A stretch of 64,000 nucleotides of DNA. Origin: Piromyces finnis (taxonomy: Eukaryota > Neocallimastigomycota > Neocallimastigomycetes > Neocallimastigales > Neocallimastigaceae). Each line of letters opens with the position of its first letter. The first letter of the stretch is position 1. The notes beneath the pieces were generated by a model. That model was given only the letters and a program-made list of their open reading frames with translations, made no database searches and was not told the DNA's origin. Position numbers and translations under genes: made by a program. Location of the stretch: NCBI GenBank assembly GCA_002104945.1, contig MCFH01000007.1:792001-856000 (forward strand). The letters are read 5' to 3'. This document shows, piece after piece, positions 26,449-38,887 of this stretch.

Positions 26449-28040
26449 TTTATTATAATACTAAAAAAATAAATTACTTCAAGGATAATAGTATTCAAAT
26501 TTATTAATTTAGATTTTTTTTTTTTTTAAAAAATAAATTATAAATTAAAATGATTATATATATAAATAAAAAAGTTAAAATAATAATTTATAAAAATTGA
26601 ATTAAAATGCATATGAAATATAAGTTTCGATTCGATGTTGTATAAAGAATTTAAGTATTTTTTAAATACTATATTATTTTATCATTTTTATATTATGATT
26701 TATTATACATCCAATGAAAAATATTAAATATATTTATATATTTACCTTTTTTTTTTTATTATAAAATAATTTAAGTTATTATTCGACCTTACGTTCTTTT
26801 TTTTCTGTTATATTTTTTAAAAGTTTTAGTATAATAGGAATTAGAATTTAGATAAAAAAAAGAGTAATTTCTAAATTTAAGATAAGTATATATACCTTTT
26901 TTTAAATGTATAATAGTTTAAATTTAAATTTGAAAATTCCATAAAAAATTATTATTTAAAGTTTAAAAACAACAAATGACAAAATGGAAAAAATATTAAG
27001 GGTTAGAATTAAACTGATGCTTTAATTCATTTCTCATAATTTACAATAATACAATAATTAATATTTGCCAATCAGTTTTACAAAATTTCATTTAATGTAT
27101 TTTGATTAAATTATAACAAAATAGAAGTATAAAATTTATTAATTGGCACTAAAGATAAATTTAAGCAATATTGAAAATTAAAATCATAAATTCATAATTA
27201 ATAAATATTTAAAAAACAAAAACAAAAATATTTAATATTAATATTGAAAAGGAGAAGGTGTAAAGTAAGAGCAACATTAATTAATAAATAAATCTAATTA
27301 TATGTTTATTAAAAAAAAAAGGATTCATTTATTTTAAACAACAATTCAATTTCAAATTTGATTGAAAATTTCAGTATTAAATACATAAAATTATACAATT
27401 AAATTTCAAAATCTGATTTCATCATTAAGTTATCCAATAAATTTTGATTAAAAACAAATGACCAAGTTAACTCATTACAAGATAGTATTTAACCTGGAGA
27501 TGTTAATAATAAAAATAATTGAATAATAAATTTATATATTTATATTTAGTGAATTACATGAAAGATATTTTCATTGTTTATAAATAAACATCATTTTATA
27601 TTAAAAATGTTAACATTCGACAAATAAATTTTTAAATAAATGAAATTTGTTAAAATGAATAATATAAAGTATTATTTCAAGCTAAAATTAAAATTAGTAT
27701 TTTTGAAGTAATAATTTATTAATATTTTCCACCTTTCATTTAATTTATAAATGTTGATAATAAATGCATTAATACCTAAAATGCTTGATTCCAAGCAATA
27801 ATTGTTATTTTAATATGAATATGTCTATTTTAATTTATTTTTTATTTTTATTTATAAACATTCAGTTAATTCAAAGTATCATTAAAAATTTAAATTTTCA
27901 GTAATAAACAAAAAGTTTTTCATATATTAATAAACTTTTTTTTTTATTCATTATTATAATCATTACAATTCTTATTTTAACAATATCTTATTCTTTATGA
28001 ATAATAAAAGATTGGAATAATAAATCATAGGCATTGAAAA
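26449..28040. other. Intergenic between divergent PGM2 and dynein intermediate chain
   Basis: About 1.6 kb with stops in all frames and no RNA gene or domain recognised. It presumably contains both promoters. Confidence 0.5.
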
Positions 28041-28811
28041 ATGAAATCCTCAAGGTATATATATACCAATTATATAAATATATATATATATTTAAAATAA
28101 AAGTTCATTCAATAATTATTTTAATTTTAAAATAAAGAAAAGAAGAGTTAGAAAGAAAAAGACAAAAATTAGCAGAACTCAGAAGAAGTAGAGAGGAACG
28201 TAAAAATGCATTATTAAATGCTCAAAAGAGAGAATCAAGTGTAATATGCATATACATTTATTATTTTATATTTTTATATTTAATGATATTGTTTTTATTT
28301 TTCTTTCGGGGATAACAATATTGATTTTATTTTAAAATATATTTATATATATATATAATTATATAATAAATATTTACTAATAATATTACGAAAATCAAGA
28401 CGGCTTCCCTTATTACAAAAGATCGTAAAGCTATTGATGAGTTCGTTGCATCATTAATTGGTGATATTTCTACATCTTCTAATTCCAATAATATACCAAG
28501 TCGTTCAAGTACCCCATCTTCACAAATTCAAGAAGATGTTCAAGCTAATTCTACTTTATCTTCACCTGGATTAGTATCGTATATATCATATTATTATAAA
28601 ACTTTATCAAATAAATCATGCATATTATGTTTAGTTATCACCGAAATTAATGCATTTAATATCGTTTTATCATTAAATAATATAGTTCTACAACCAATAC
28701 CAATGCAGAACTTCCACCATCAGCACCAGTTCAAGAAAAAAAACCATTAGAATCTTCAGAAATTGTTATATTTGATTTCCCACCAACTGTAATTTTGCAA
28801 TTCTTTTAGAT

Positions 28812-28852
<41 letters not shown>

Positions 28853-31312
28853 ATATAATGTTTAGATTTTAATTTTTGGGTAATTATATGAATATTAGGT
28901 TGTATATAATAAAGAAATTCAAACTGATGCTTATGAAGAACCTACTGAAAAAGAAGAAGTTGATGTATTTAATGTTGAAAGTGAAATTATTGAGCCAGAA
29001 ATTCCTGTTGTTAAAGAAGTTATTAAGGAAGAAAAAATAACAGGTAAAAAAAAAAATATCAAATTTAATTTTATATATTATATTTTTTAAAAATATATTT
29101 AGAGCATAACATATATGTAATAAAATATATTTGTATATTTTAGAATTTTCTGAAGAAGAAAAGAAAAATATTATGAGTAGTGATGGTTTCAAAGATTTCT
29201 TTGATAATTCAACAAAAATTGTTGAAAGAGCTCTTGATGAATCATATGATATTATGATTGATTATAGAATAGATAACGCCGTTGAAGAGTAAAGTTTTTT
29301 ATATAAAAATAATAAGTAGCTATTCTAAATATTTATTAATACTTTTAAATATTGACTATACTATTTAGTGATAAAGTTAATGATAATACCTTAAAGTTAC
29401 TTAGCTCATTCTATAGTGAAGAATGGACAAAGGATAGAACTGTTACTGATATGGATTGGTCACCAGAAGTAATTTTTTTTTTATAATATATTATAAATAT
29501 AAAAGTTTAATAATGATAATAATGATATATAGATATATACTGATAAGCATAAGTTAATATTAATTATTATTATTATTATTATCATTATTTTTTATAGCAT
29601 GAAGAATTAATATTAAGTTCATATAATAAAAAGAAGCAATCATTAATTACTGATCCATCTGGTGTTTGTTGTATATGGAATTTACATTTACAAGGAAGAC
29701 CAGAATTTGTTTTCCAAACTCAAGTAAATCTATTTACTAATTAATAATTATATAGATAAACTAATTAAATTATTAAAATTTAATTATATAAACGTTTTTA
29801 TTATTATTATTATCATTTTTTTTTTTAATTAATATTATATTTTTTATTGTTGTTTAATAGTCAGAAATTACATCAGCATGTTTCTCAAAATTCCATCCAA
29901 AACTTGTTATTGGTGGTACCTATTCTGGTCAAATTGTTCTTTGGGATATGAGAACTAAATCATTACCAGTTCAAAAGACGCCATTAACCGTTACTGGTCA
30001 TGCCCATCCTATATATAAAATGCAAATGGTTGGTACTCAAAATTCAAATAATCTTATATCTGCATCCTCTGATGGTATAGTATGCTCCTGGCAATTAGAT
30101 ATGCTCACTCAACCTCAAGTAATTATTATTATTATTATAATTATTATTATTAATATTATATTTATTTTATTTCATTTCATTTCATTGTATATTAATTATC
30201 AATTATATATAAATCATTCATTAATAATACTATTATTATTTATTTTAAAGGAAATTATTGAATTAGTTAGTAATAGTAATGATAAGATTAATGATATTGC
30301 CATTACTACATTTGATTTCCCAGACAATGAAATATCATCATTTTGGATTGGTACTGAAGAAGGTCGTGTACATCAAGTAAATAGATATGAAAGAGCTGAT
30401 AGTAAAGCTGGTTTAAATGCTACTGATAAATATGAAGGTCATGGTGGTATTATAACAGGTTTATCATTCCATCCACAATCTTCTGGATCATATAATTTCT
30501 CAAACTTATTCTTAACTAGTTCAATTGATTGGACTGTAAAATTATGGAGAACAAAGGTTAGTAGAAATAAATTTTATGATAACATACATATTGAATATAA
30601 AATTATCAAAATAGCAATAGACAATATAATAACTATACTTTTTTATTTTATTATTTTTCTATTATTAAATATTTATGTCCCTCATTTTCCCTTCACAATT
30701 TAGTCTACATTAAAACCATCTATTAAGGAAGAAATAATACAACCAATTTGTTCCTTTGACTATGCTAATGATTATGTACTAGATGTTGAATGGTCACCTG
30801 TTCATCCAGCTATGTTTGCTTCTGTAGATGGTGATGGTCAATTGAATATTTTCAATATTAATCAAGATCAAGAAGTAAGCTTTTTTTTTATCTTATTCTT
30901 ATTCTTATTTGTTAATTAATAACCTTTATTTATTTATTTATTATTATTATTATTATGAATTTTATTATTATAGATGCCAATATTTAGTATGACAGTAGAT
31001 CCAAATCATTCATTAAATAAATTAAAATGGCATAAAGATGGTAAAAAGATTTCTGTTGGTTCTTCTGATGGTTATGTTTATATTTATGATATTGGTGATG
31101 TAAGTTTTTTTTTTTTATTATCTTAATATTTTCTTTTTTTAAAATTATATAAACCATATATTTATTGAAATGGAAATAAAAAACAAAAAAAAACTAAAAT
31201 CTTTATTATAACACTCATGTCATTATTATTATTATTATTATTTAATTAGCTTTCAACACCAAGTCTTGATGAAAATGGAGCATTCCAAAAAACTTTACAA
31301 GAATTACAATAA
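28041..31312 (+). CDS. DYNC1I: Cytoplasmic dynein 1 intermediate chain
   Basis: Scaffold subunit linking dynein heavy chain, light chains and dynactin for minus-end transport. Thirteen exons: 28041-28054, 28138-28240, 28400-28578, 28686-28788, 28899-29043, 29144-29288, 29369-29468, 29598-29723, 29861-30118, 30251-30556, 30704-30874, 30974-31099, 31250-31312. They sum to 1839 nt, 612 residues. The charged N-terminal helix ('KEELERKRQKLAELRRSREE', the dynactin p150-binding type) is followed by a Ser/Thr-rich linker, an LC8-binding-like 'NKEIQTD' near residue 140, a roadblock-type helix region, then a WD40 beta-propeller from about 260 to 590 ('VTDMDWSPEHEELILSSY', 'GGTYSGQIVLWDMR', 'SASSDGIVCSWQL', 'LTSSIDWTVKLW', 'VLDVEWSPVHPAMFASVDGD'). 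The first exon is only 14 nt. It is complete. Confidence 0.96.
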
Positions 31313-31639
31313 AAAAATTTTTTTTAAACCTTTTTATCAAGAGAAAAAAAAAAGGTTTATATTTTATTTATTATATCAATAATGCTAATATTTTTTGAAA
31401 GTATAATTATTTTTCTTTTTTTTTTCAAAGAATATTATTAGTAGTTTATCAATACTTGTTAATAAAACAAAAAAACACTGGCAGAATATATATAAAAATA
31501 AAATAAAATAAAATAAAACAATACAAAAATGTATATATAGATAATAAATAAAGAATAAACCTATTATATATATATCCTTCTTTTAATAAATTAGAACAAT
31601 TCATTCCAGAGTAAAACAAACAAAACCAATAAATAAATC

Positions 31640-31729
<90 letters not shown>

Positions 31730-32246
31730 CAAATAAATTTTTAATTTTTTTTCTCCCTTAATATTATATTACATTTAAGCCTATATAGCAAAAAAAAAAA
31801 AAAGATAATATTTTTCTTTATAATAATACAAAAATAACATTAATAATAATAAAGAAAAGAAAAAGTATAATAATTTTATTTTTATCTTTATGCGTTAAAA
31901 GAAATAATTTTTAAAAGTATATCCATGATAAAAAAAAGAAAAAAATTATTTTTATATTAAATGTATGGTCCATTGTATAGTTTTTTTTTTAAAGAGACTA
32001 AAAAAAATTTTTATTTGAAAATGAAAAAGTTAATATTATTTATTAATAATTAGAATAATTTATTAATTATTAATTAAAAAAAAAAAAAAAAAAATATTTA
32101 AAAATATTTATTAATAACCTTTTTAGAAATAATTTTGTGTTCTCATTTTATTAATTTTTTATTTGACAAGTTGTACTAATTCGAAATCAAGTAATAATAA
32201 TAATAATAAAAAAAAAGATTTTAAAATAATCAACTTGAAAAAAAAA
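31313..32246. other. Spacer between tandem dynein chain and NPL4
   Basis: 3' flank of the dynein gene, a long AAT tract (31640-31725), then A/T runs up to the NPL4 start. No gene seen. Confidence 0.5.
31640..31725. repeat. AAT microsatellite
   Basis: About 28 uninterrupted AAT units in the spacer between the dynein chain and NPL4. Confidence 0.97.
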
Positions 32247-35200
32247 ATGGTAAATATTATTTTTTAGCTTTTTATATTTATTTATATACAATACATGCTT
32301 AATATATATATATATATAAAATGTGAAAATATTTTTTTTTTGAAATTTCATTATATGACCAAAATTACCATATAAATAATATATATACATTTTCTACTTT
32401 ATTATTATTATTATTTTTTTTTTTTAAAATGGAATATATAAAAGTCAACAAAAATTATATATTAATAACTAATAATATATATATTTGTATATTCATTTAT
32501 TTTTTTTTATTGACGTTATTATTCATCTGATAGTTAGTAAGAATTCGTTCCAATGAGGGTCAAAGTAGACTTGATATCAATGAAGATGATGATGTCGAAG
32601 TTTTAGAAAATAAGGTATTTAATAATAACTTTTCCTAATAAATATTATTTTTTTTGTTTTATTCATTATACTATTTCCTCTGTAAAAGTTAAAAATATAT
32701 ATATATATAATTTCCACTAATATGAAATTCTGCTCAACCAGGTCTCTAAATTATATTATTATTTTTATTAATAATTTTTTCTATTCTATCATAGATTTAT
32801 GAAATTCTTTCAAATAAAAATGTTGATATGACCATATCTCTTGATCCAGGAAAAAGAAATGTATTAATAAAAGGAAGTTTAATTAAAGAATATGACATAA
32901 GGTATTTAATAATTTTAAAAAAAAAAGAAAAAGAAATTCAATAATTTATTATTTATTATTATTTATTATTGTTTATTATTATTATTATTATTGTGTATAT
33001 ATTATTTGCTTTTTTCCTTTTTTTTTTTAAAGTATAAATTAAAGTCATGTACTTATTTATAATATATATTTATTATTTTTTATAATATAAATTTGTTTTT
33101 TTTTTTATTAATTAAAATCTTCATTTTTCATGGGGGACGATAGTGAAGGTCAAATTATTCATGTTTCTTTAGTAAAAAGAGAAGATTCTGCTGGTACCTC
33201 TAACCAACCAGAACAATCAAAGCAAAGTCAAGCAGCGTTAGTTTCAAGTTCCGTTGAAGTTAATAAAGCACCAGAAGTAGAATTAATGGAAATTGATAAA
33301 ATATTAGAAAAAGAGGATGGTTTAATTAAGAGAGGAAAAAGTCAATTGTAAGCTTCTCCTTTTTTTTTTTCCCTTTATTTATTTCTTACCTACTTATTAA
33401 AAATAATATTTTATCAAAATATATTTAAAAATTAATGTATAGTTATATTAATATTAAAAAAAACATTTCATATTATATAATTTATATTCAAATTATGCAT
33501 TTATTTATTCAACAAAATTTAGTTGTCGACATGAAGGAAAAGGAATGTGTGAATATTGTATGCCAATAGAGGTAAATATTTTTCTTTCTTTCTTTTGTTT
33601 TTTTTTTAAAAAAACTTTATCATATTAAATTTTATTTTTGAGATTTCAGAAAATTCTGTATAAAATTAAAAAAAGAGAATGGAATTGAAATTTCAAATAC
33701 TAGAAATTATTTTTAAGGGCATTAAATTAGTATAGTTTTATTATGTAATAAACAATTAAATTATTATTTATTTTCATATCATTTTTTTTTTCTTCGATAA
33801 TAATACCAACAATAAATAGCCATACGATCAAAACTATTTAAATGAACACAAAATCAAACATTTATCTTTTCATTCTTATATAAAAAAACTTATTGCTGAA
33901 AACAAAGCTACTTCTAAAAATAATAAGGGTTATTTACCACCATTAGAAGATCAAGATTTCAAAATAAAACCAAATTGTTCAGGTCATTTACCATACCCAA
34001 AAGGTATTTGTTCAAAATGTCAACCATCTGCTGTAACTCTTCAAAGTCAAGTAAGCAAAAAAAAAAAAAAAAAAAAGAAGCATTACCATTTAAAACACTA
34101 AAAAAATTTAATTTTTGAAAAATAAAATATTAATATTAATATATATTATGTATAATATATAATGTATTACTTATTCTTCTTGTTTTTATTCTTTTTATAT
34201 ATATATATATATTTATTTTATAATTATATATACACATATTATTATTTCATGCGATCATCATGATTTAATTTATATAAAAGACTTTCAGAATGGTGGATCA
34301 TGTTGAATTTGATTCATCAAAACTTATTGATAATTTCCTTCAATTCTGGAGAAATACAGGATGTCAAAGATTTGGTTATTTATTTGGTAAATATATGCCA
34401 TATTCTGAAATACCATTAGGTGTTAAAGCTGTTGTTTCTGCAATATATGAACCACCACAAGAATGTGCCATTGATGGTATTCAATTAGAATTACCTGATA
34501 ATAAAATGGATCAAGTTCTTTCTGTTGCAAAATCTTTAGGATTAGAAATTGTAAATAGATTTCTATTATTATTAATACTATTATTATCTCTCTCTCTTTT
34601 TTTTTTTTTTTATATATATATTATCATTTTAAAAATATAATATATATTATATATATATTATATATATCTTCATTCATTCTGGCTTATTTAATATTAATTT
34701 ATAAATTATTATTAGGTTGGAATGATTTATACAGATCTTTTTGATAATGGAAAGAATGAACAAAAAGTACTTTGTAAAAGACATGCCAATTCTTATTTCT
34801 TATCTTCTGCTGAATGTATTTTCTCAGCAGAAGCTCAATTAGAACATCCAACACCATGTAAATATTCAAAAACAGGTTACTTTGGCAGTCGCTTTATTAC
34901 TTGTGTTATTTCAGGTAAATTTAATTATTATTATTATTATTATTATTTTTTAACCCTTTATTTATAGTTATTGAGATTAAATTATTTATTTATTTATTAC
35001 TTTTAACCCTTTTATTCCGATTTAAATTTTTTTTATTCATTCTTTTATTTATAATTATGATACTTTATTGGTACCTTTTTTTTTTTTTATCAGGTAATGA
35101 AAATGAAGATGTAGCTATTTCTGCTTATCAAGTTTCTAATACTTGTATGGCTATGGTTCGTGATAATATTGTTGATGCCTGTATTGAACCAAGTTTAATG

Positions 35201-36327
35201 TTAGTTCGTGAAACTTCAAATGAACAATATATACCCGATGTTTTTTACAAATATAAAAATAAGTATGACATATTAGTTCAAGAATCAGCTAAACCTTCTT
35301 TCCCAACAGAATATTTACTTGTTACCGTAAGTTTTTTTTTTTTTTTTTTTTTCATTTTTAATAAAAAAGAAGTTAAAAAAAAAAAAAAAGAACCGTTCAA
35401 GAAAAAAGTTTTAAAATACCTAGTGGTATTATTATTAATTAACAATGTATAAATATAAATATATATATTATAGTTAACTCATGGTTTCCCACAAGATCCA
35501 AATCCATTATTCAAATCCTCTAAAACCTTCCCAATTGAAAATCGTATTGGTGAAGCTAGTGAAGATTTAAGTGACTTAAAGAAACAATTAGATAATTTAT
35601 CTCTTGATGAAGCCTTATCTGATTTCCATGCTCTTTTAAGAATAAAGGATTCCGATATTTTATCAGAGGTAAATTCCCACTTCCCTCTCCTATTCAATCC
35701 AATTTTGTATCTAGATCATTAGACAGAGACAAATTATATATATATATATATTAAAAAAATAAACAAACAAACAAACAAAAAAACTATTAACGATTAATAA
35801 TTAATTGACTACTTTATTTTTGATTTCATAGGATGACTTTAATTTAGTTTGCAAGGTTGCTATTAATCATAAAGAATCTGATGTTCAAGAATTAACCTAT
35901 AGTCCATCATGGAGAACACTTATGACCATTTTAAATTCATCAGGTATTTTTCATTATCATCATCCTTATTTTTATAATCACCGAATCGTTATTAAATATA
36001 TAACTTTATTTTTTTTAAAAAAAAAACAACAACAACAACAAAAAAAAAAACAAATTATTCCCCCCTCTATAGATATTATGGATACTACAGCCTTTGGAGG
36101 AGGAGCTTCTGCTTCCACCTCACAAGCTATTGGAAATGAACCATGGCAATGTGAACTTTGTAAGTTTTTTTTTTTTTAAAAAAAATATTATATATATTAT
36201 ATATATATTTTTAGCATAAACGGATGAATACTAATATATATTAAATTTATTTTTTATAGGTACATTTATTAATACAGACAGTACTCTTGAAGCCTGTTCT
36301 ATTTGTGGTACACCAAGATCTCATTAA
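32247..36327 (+). CDS. NPL4: NPL4, Cdc48/p97 cofactor
   Basis: Forms the Ufd1-Npl4 cofactor that loads ubiquitinated substrates into Cdc48/p97. Exons: 32247-32249, 32534-32614, 32795-32901, 33132-33347, 33523-33571, 33820-34050, 34281-34550, 34716-34914, 35094-35326, 35474-35668, 35832-35943, 36073-36159, 36260-36327. They sum to 1851 nt, 616 residues (human 608). Order: N-terminal ubiquitin-like fold ('LVRIRSNEG'); first zinc motif '[14 protein letters not shown]'; '[11 protein letters not shown]'; second zinc motif '[18 protein letters not shown]'; catalytically dead MPN domain ('[17 protein letters not shown]', 'IYEPPQE', 'VGMIYTDL'); '[14 protein letters not shown]'; 'EQYIPDVFY'; C-terminal NZF finger 'WQCELCTFIN' and 'CSICGTPR'. 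Exon 1 codes only for the initiator Met. The acceptor before 33132 reads AT, not AG (see findings). Confidence 0.93.
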
Positions 36328-36518
36328 ATTAAAAAACAAATAAAAAAGATACAAAAAGATACTAAAAAATAAATTATTATTATAATTTTTTTATGAATAA
36401 AACATCATAAATCAGCATAAAATAAATAAATAAATATAAAAAAAGAAAAGCTGTAAAAAAAAAAAATAAAATAAAAAAATATTCATACCTTTAATCTTTT
36501 AAATCCCCCAAAAAAAAA

Positions 36519-36553
<35 letters not shown>

Positions 36554-36604
36554 CATCTTTATTATTATATTATAATTAGCAGTAGATAAAATAAAATAAA
36601 TTGA

Positions 36605-36605
<1 letters not shown>

Positions 36606-36684
<79 letters not shown>
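36606..36684. repeat. AAT microsatellite
   Basis: About 26 AAT units roughly 280 bp downstream of the NPL4 stop, next to a long T run at 36521-36548. Confidence 0.97.
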
Positions 36685-36689
<5 letters not shown>

Positions 36690-38748
36690 CATCCCATCCC
36701 ATCCCTATTTTATATAGAATTATTTTTTTTTACGAGAGTTTTTTTTTCTTTCAAAAGCAAAAAACAAGGTTACACAAAAAATCAACATTTTTTGTCATTC
36801 TCAATCATACCAATTTTTATTTTTAAAAATAATAATAATAAAAAAAAAAAGTAAATAGTTGTTTGTTTATTTATTAAATTTTCTATAATTCTTTTTCTTT
36901 TTTCTAGTAAAAGTTCAACTTTTCTAAATTCCAAAACACTTTTTTAAACTACAATTCGTCAAGGTAAAACCTTGAAGATTTCAAATTTGAGCTTTTTCAT
37001 CCTTTATAAAAATTTATAAATTATGTTTAAATAATAATGTATTGTAATTGTATTTTTTAATATTTAATCTACCAATAAAAATTCAAGTTTAATGTATCAA
37101 AAATTTTGTTTTTTGTTTTTGTTTTGTTTTTTTTTTTTTAAATATTTTTTCCATGATTTTAGTTTTATTTGATTTTTTAATAAATAAAAAAAAAATTCTC
37201 CATTCACCTCAAATTTTAAATTAAATGTCAACTATTATTAAAATTCAATTTATTTTAATATATTGTATCATTTATTAAATTTTAAATTATTTTAATTTAA
37301 TCATTAATTAAAATTAAAGTTTTAATTATTTTTTTTTTTATTCGTTTGTTTTAATTAAGCAAGTTTATACTTTAGAAAAAAAGCAAATCATGACTTTTTT
37401 TTTTTTAAAAAGGATTTTAAATAAATGAAGAAGTAAACATATATATATATACATATTATATTTATTCCTGCTTAATTTATTTTTAAAAAAATAAAGTATA
37501 ATCTTTGAATAAAAAGTAGTTTAATGAGGTCTTTACTTTTTTTTATTCTATATAGGGAAAGATAACATTTATCTTTTAAAGATGAAATAAAGTTTTAATA
37601 TTATGAACAATGAATACTTTTATAAAGTATAAAACTATTTTTTTTTATTTTTGTTTCATATATATTTGCTTCAAAGTTTTAATATAATTTAAATTATTTT
37701 ATTGTCAAAAAAGCATTTTTTTTTTTTTAAATTTCTTTTAAATAGTATTTAATTATTATGTGTTGAATAAGAACATTTATTATATTCATTTAAATATATT
37801 TATTAATATAAAGTAAAAAAAAAGAGTATTAACCTCAACAACAACAACAACATCTATCCTATTACATTTTATTATATGTGCATAGTTGTTTTTAAATATT
37901 TTTAAAGTTATACTTTATAGGAGAGAATTATTAAAGATGATGATTAATAATAAATTTTTAAAGTATTTTAAATTGGTTTTTTTTTTATGATTATAAATAT
38001 GAAAATATTAGGTATAAAACCTTTATGAATTTGTATGATAAGACAATTAACGATTTTATAAATTAATGTTTTATTATATCGATACTCTTTCAAACTTATT
38101 TCAATAAAGACTATTCATTTATGCTTTTATTCAATAATTAAAAAACACTCAAAGTTTATAGGTTTTAAAAATTAAAGTTTTTTTTTTATTTTTATTTTTA
38201 TACCTATTATTATGAAATTACAGGGAGTATTTCATTTATCCTTATTATACTACTGTTATTTTTAAAGTATATTTTATTTTTTATATTTATTACTATTATA
38301 TAGCGATTTTTTTTTTCTTAATTAACATATTATACCATTTACATATTTTGCATCTAGTTTTTATTCTCTAAACGAGTGAACATTACAATAATAAAATTTA
38401 AATGTTACAAACACATATCAAACTTGTAAAAAATTCTTTCTTTTTTTTTTTTTTTTTTAAAGTTAATAGCTGAAAAAGGTAGGATTTGATTGATTATCTA
38501 ATGCCATAATCAATATTTTTAACTTTTTTTTTTTCTTCTTTTTATTTGGATTCTGAATCTACTTTCAAATGATTAAGTTTATTTTTATTATTGTACATAT
38601 TTCAAATTTTAAATATTTTAATATTTAAATAAATTAACCTTTTTTTTTTTAAAATTTAACTTTTCTAAAGTGATGATGATAACTTTGATTATGTCCTATT
38701 TACAAAACATAAAAGTTTATTTTGTATATATATATGTATATAAAGAGG

Positions 38749-38887
<139 letters not shown>

